Source: Bacillota bacterium
Lineage (GTDB): Bacteria > Bacillota > DTU065
Reading direction: 5' to 3'
Length of the DNA: 63,426 bases
NCBI GenBank assembly: GCA_018435125.1
Contig: JAHDNZ010000007.1
Location: 1-63,426 of the forward strand
Shown here: positions 61,734 to 63,426 of the stretch, piece after piece
Position numbering within the stretch: position 1 is the stretch's first letter
Layout of the letters: every line of letters starts with the position of its first letter
The notes under the pieces: model-generated
Databases searched by the model: none
What the model was told of the DNA's origin: nothing
Seen by the model: only the letters and a program-made list of their open reading frames with translations
Position numbers and translations under genes: made by a program

Positions 61734-62511
61734 GAACTTAAACAAGACTTTTGAACTCGGTGGGGGTACTTTTAAAAGAGCTATTAGCGATTTAAATCTA
61801 ATAGCCCCCGAGGGCGATTTTATCACTATGGTTGGTTCCAACGGAGCGGGAAAATCTACCCTGTTAAATCTCATTGCAGGTGTTTATCCTGCTGATAGCG
61901 GCAGTATTAAGATAAATGGAACAGATATTTCGACCTTTCCTGAACATAAAAGAGCTAAATTTATCGGGCGTGTATTTCAGGATCCTATGATGGGTACAGC
62001 TGGAACTATGACTATTGAGGAAAACCTCGCTATGGCTATAAAAAGAGGTGAAAGACGTGGTTTTAGCTTAGGTGTAAAGGGCAAAAGAACAGAATTTCGC
62101 CACATCTTAAAAGAACTGGATTTAGATTTAGATGAGCGTTTAAAAGACCAGGTAAAACTGTTATCGGGAGGCCAAAGACAGGCTCTAACTTTGATGATGG
62201 CAACCCTAACTACACCCAAACTATTACTTTTAGACGAGCATACAGCAGCTCTGGATCCAAAGACTGCAGCTAGAATTATTACTCTTACCAACAATATTGT
62301 GGCCGAAAATCAGCTAACAGTCTTAATGGTAACTCATAATCTCAAGCAAGCTTTAGAGGTTGGTAATCGCACCATAATGATGCATGATGGAGAGATTGTT
62401 TTAGATCTTAAAGGGAGAGAAAGAGAACAAACTAGTGTCGAGCGTCTCTTAGAGGCTTTCAGCCGAGTTAAAAAGGAAAGGTTTCTTGATGATCGAGCGC
62501 TCTTAGCTTAA
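61705..62511 (+). CDS. ABC transporter ATPase (TrpZ-like)
   Basis: A 268-aa ATP-binding subunit: Walker A GSNGAGKST (near residue 45), Q-loop GRVFQDPMMG, signature LLSGGQRQALTL (near 155), Walker B LLLLDEHTAAL and the switch His in MVTHNL. An in-frame ATG six codons later is also possible, but the upstream start overlaps the permease as usual for this family. It completes the transporter cassette, followed by a terminator and a group II intron fragment. Confidence 0.94.
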   Translation: MEVKNMLVIENLNKTFELGGGTFKRAISDLNLIAPEGDFITMVGSNGAGKSTLLNLIAGVYPADSGSIKINGTDISTFPEHKRAKFIGRVFQDPMMGTAGTMTIEENLAMAIKRGERRGFSLGVKGKRTEFRHILKELDLDLDERLKDQVKLLSGGQRQALTLMMATLTTPKLLLLDEHTAALDPKTAARIITLTNNIVAENQLTVLMVTHNLKQALEVGNRTIMMHDGEIVLDLKGREREQTSVERLLEAFSRVKKERFLDDRALLA

Positions 62512-62531
62512 AAAGTTAAGAGCCTTTTATT
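62499..62531 (+). terminator. Terminator after the transporter operon, next to intron copy 2
   Basis: GCTCTTA pairs with TAAGAGC around an A-rich loop, followed by CTTTTATT. The second group II intron copy starts at the next base, repeating the arrangement at 53085-53125. Confidence 0.8.
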
Positions 62532-62964
62532 GTGTGCCTGACATAGGCAATAAGTTGGTGGCGAAAGTCCACTGCACGCTTGGTAGTAGGAAGCGTTAGC
62601 CAAAAGCAAGGGTGTCCGTCGCGAGGCAGAATCTGGAGGAAGCTAGAAGCAAAGTCCCGAACCGGCGTACCGAAACCGCATAAAAGGCTGATTTAGAGCG
62701 GATGAGCTTGCAATACAAAGCGAAGTCCAATACTACCCGAACTATATACAGTAAATGCAGCGGTTACATGGGATGAAGATTATTGCACCTTCCTCGGAGA
62801 GGTCTGTATGGTATGCTATGCAAGGTGATGAACTATTCGCCTCTTAGCAACCTCTACCGATAGGCAGAGCTGAACGTGCAGAAGTCAGTTCGAGTCATAG
62901 TACCGTAGAAGTTAGTGAAATTGAATCGAGAAAAAGACTATATGGTTACAGTGAATTAGTCGTA
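62532..62964 (+). mobile_element. 5' fragment of a group IIC intron (copy 2)
   Basis: From GTGTGCCTGACATAGGC to GAATTAGTCGTA the sequence parallels 53125-53556 nearly base for base, with mostly single substitutions. The domain IV ORF, domain V and domain VI are absent, and unrelated coding sequence starts immediately after. It is a truncated, inactive copy. Confidence 0.85.
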
Positions 62965-63298
62965 AAATTGCGCTTCTAAAAGGTGAGTTAGAAGTACTTA
63001 AGGATCTAGAAAAAGACTTTGCAGAGTATTTTCCTAAACAAGCTATTGAAGGAGAAAAATATCTTAAACGTCTCAGCAATTTAGGCTATACCGGAGTAAA
63101 GATTCTAAGCTCCTTAGAAGATTTGACCTTTGCTTCGGGGTTAAATGCGGAAAAGCTGTTAGAAGAAGGTAAATTAGCCCTTAAAAAGACAGTAAAAGAC
63201 GTGAAAAAGTACCCAGTAGTGTGTCTAAACTGCTGGCTGAGATAAATAGCCTATATAAGAAGGTTCTGGATTTAAAAATAAATAACGCTTCATTGTAA
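62965..63298 (+). pseudogene. 5'-truncated, frameshifted gene fragment
   Basis: An open frame begins at the break with the intron fragment (IALLKGELEVLKDLEKDFAE and on through LSNLGYTGVKILSSLEDL) without a start codon. Near 63211 a one-base shift is needed to continue into SSVSKLLAEINSLYKKVLDL, ending INNASL at 63298. The protein is helical and charged (Lys/Glu/Leu-rich), probably coiled-coil; the family is unknown. Its 5' half appears to have been deleted at the intron boundary. Confidence 0.5.
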
Positions 63299-63391
63299 AA
63301 TGAAGTTGAACTAAAAAAAGATCCACAGTGATCGATTTCCATGTTAGGATAGTTTTGTCGAGAAACAAATCTAACAGGAGGCACAATCACT

Positions 63392-63426
63392 ATGGATCAT
63401 AATGATCATACCACTAATAACCTTAA
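63392..63426 (+). CDS. Start of a gene cut by the window edge
   Basis: An ATG with AGGAGG 10 nt upstream opens MDHNDHTTNNL and runs off the window. The upstream 90 nt contain no other gene. The His/Asp-rich start is compatible with many families, including some transposases, so I assign no function. Confidence 0.45.
   Translation, partial: MDHNDHTTNNL

Noticed and set aside
61581-62294. Minus-strand open frames opposite the permease and ATPase genes
   Set aside because: The plus-strand genes have clear family motifs; the antisense frames have none and lack ribosome-binding sites.

Overview
The window looks like a chromosomal segment from a low-GC, strongly Shine-Dalgarno-using, probably spore-forming anaerobic member of the Bacillota. 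Supporting signs are an AdhE-type fermentative dehydrogenase with Rex-like operators, a clostridial-type ferredoxin, a c-di-GMP-I (GEMM) riboswitch, Spo0H-like promoter motifs, an amidase with a GerMN domain, a coat-like Cys-rich protein and group IIC intron copies. I cannot place the organism more precisely. No phage, CRISPR array or replication origin is visible.

Layout. 0.4-7 kb: a small unknown gene, a CDF metal exporter, then a c-di-GMP riboswitch with terminator that controls a PAS/GGDEF/HD-GYP protein followed closely by a DUF4855 protein; next a secreted Gly-rich protein and a 38-codon Cys-containing gene. 7-16 kb: secreted GH20 hexosaminidase, an ATP-grasp ligase, adenine deaminase and the Leloir set galT-galK-galE, whose terminator hairpin also carries the ribosome-binding site of the next gene. 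16-24 kb: a Cys-rich coat-like protein, a CAP-domain protein, a very large secreted phosphodiester glycosidase/metallophosphoesterase fusion, a ferredoxin, and an ECF sigma / zinc anti-sigma / RseB-like trio. 24-26 kb: an AIR-synthase-like protein and seven tRNA genes behind a near-consensus promoter. 26-41 kb: a chemoreceptor, a 5'-nucleotidase fossil, adhE, MscL, and a run of mostly single-gene secreted proteins (CBM9-like, orphan sugar-binding protein, GDPD, repeat protein) ending in a frameshifted secreted DUF4855 gene. 41-45 kb: a minus-strand operon (CBM25-like protein, permease, exported DUF362, beta-helix protein). 45-50 kb: YhaM-like exoribonuclease, sugar isomerase, Gfo/Idh/MocA oxidoreductase and a beta-helix lipoprotein. 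50-63 kb: a two-component system, a group IIC intron without its reverse transcriptase, a DUF2680-like protein, an RNase H-like exonuclease, a methyltransferase, an amidase, an IS1634-like element, and an AsnC regulator with a TrpXYZ-type ABC transporter. The window ends with a second, truncated intron copy fused to a broken gene, and the first codons of another gene.

How it hangs together. Much of the window encodes exported carbohydrate- or envelope-directed proteins. The most coherent candidate for something new is the c-di-GMP-riboswitch-controlled DGC/PDE plus DUF4855 pair, together with the exported DUF4855 paralogue and the neighbouring CBM25/permease/DUF362/beta-helix operon: possibly envelope-polysaccharide handling under second-messenger control. 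That link is inference.

Genome decay is conspicuous. Several fossils (5'-nucleotidase, DUF4855, an inverted CBM9-like copy, a signal-peptide stub, the terminal gene) carry frameshifts. Some lie at A7 or T7 runs, so sequencing or assembly error has to be kept in mind.
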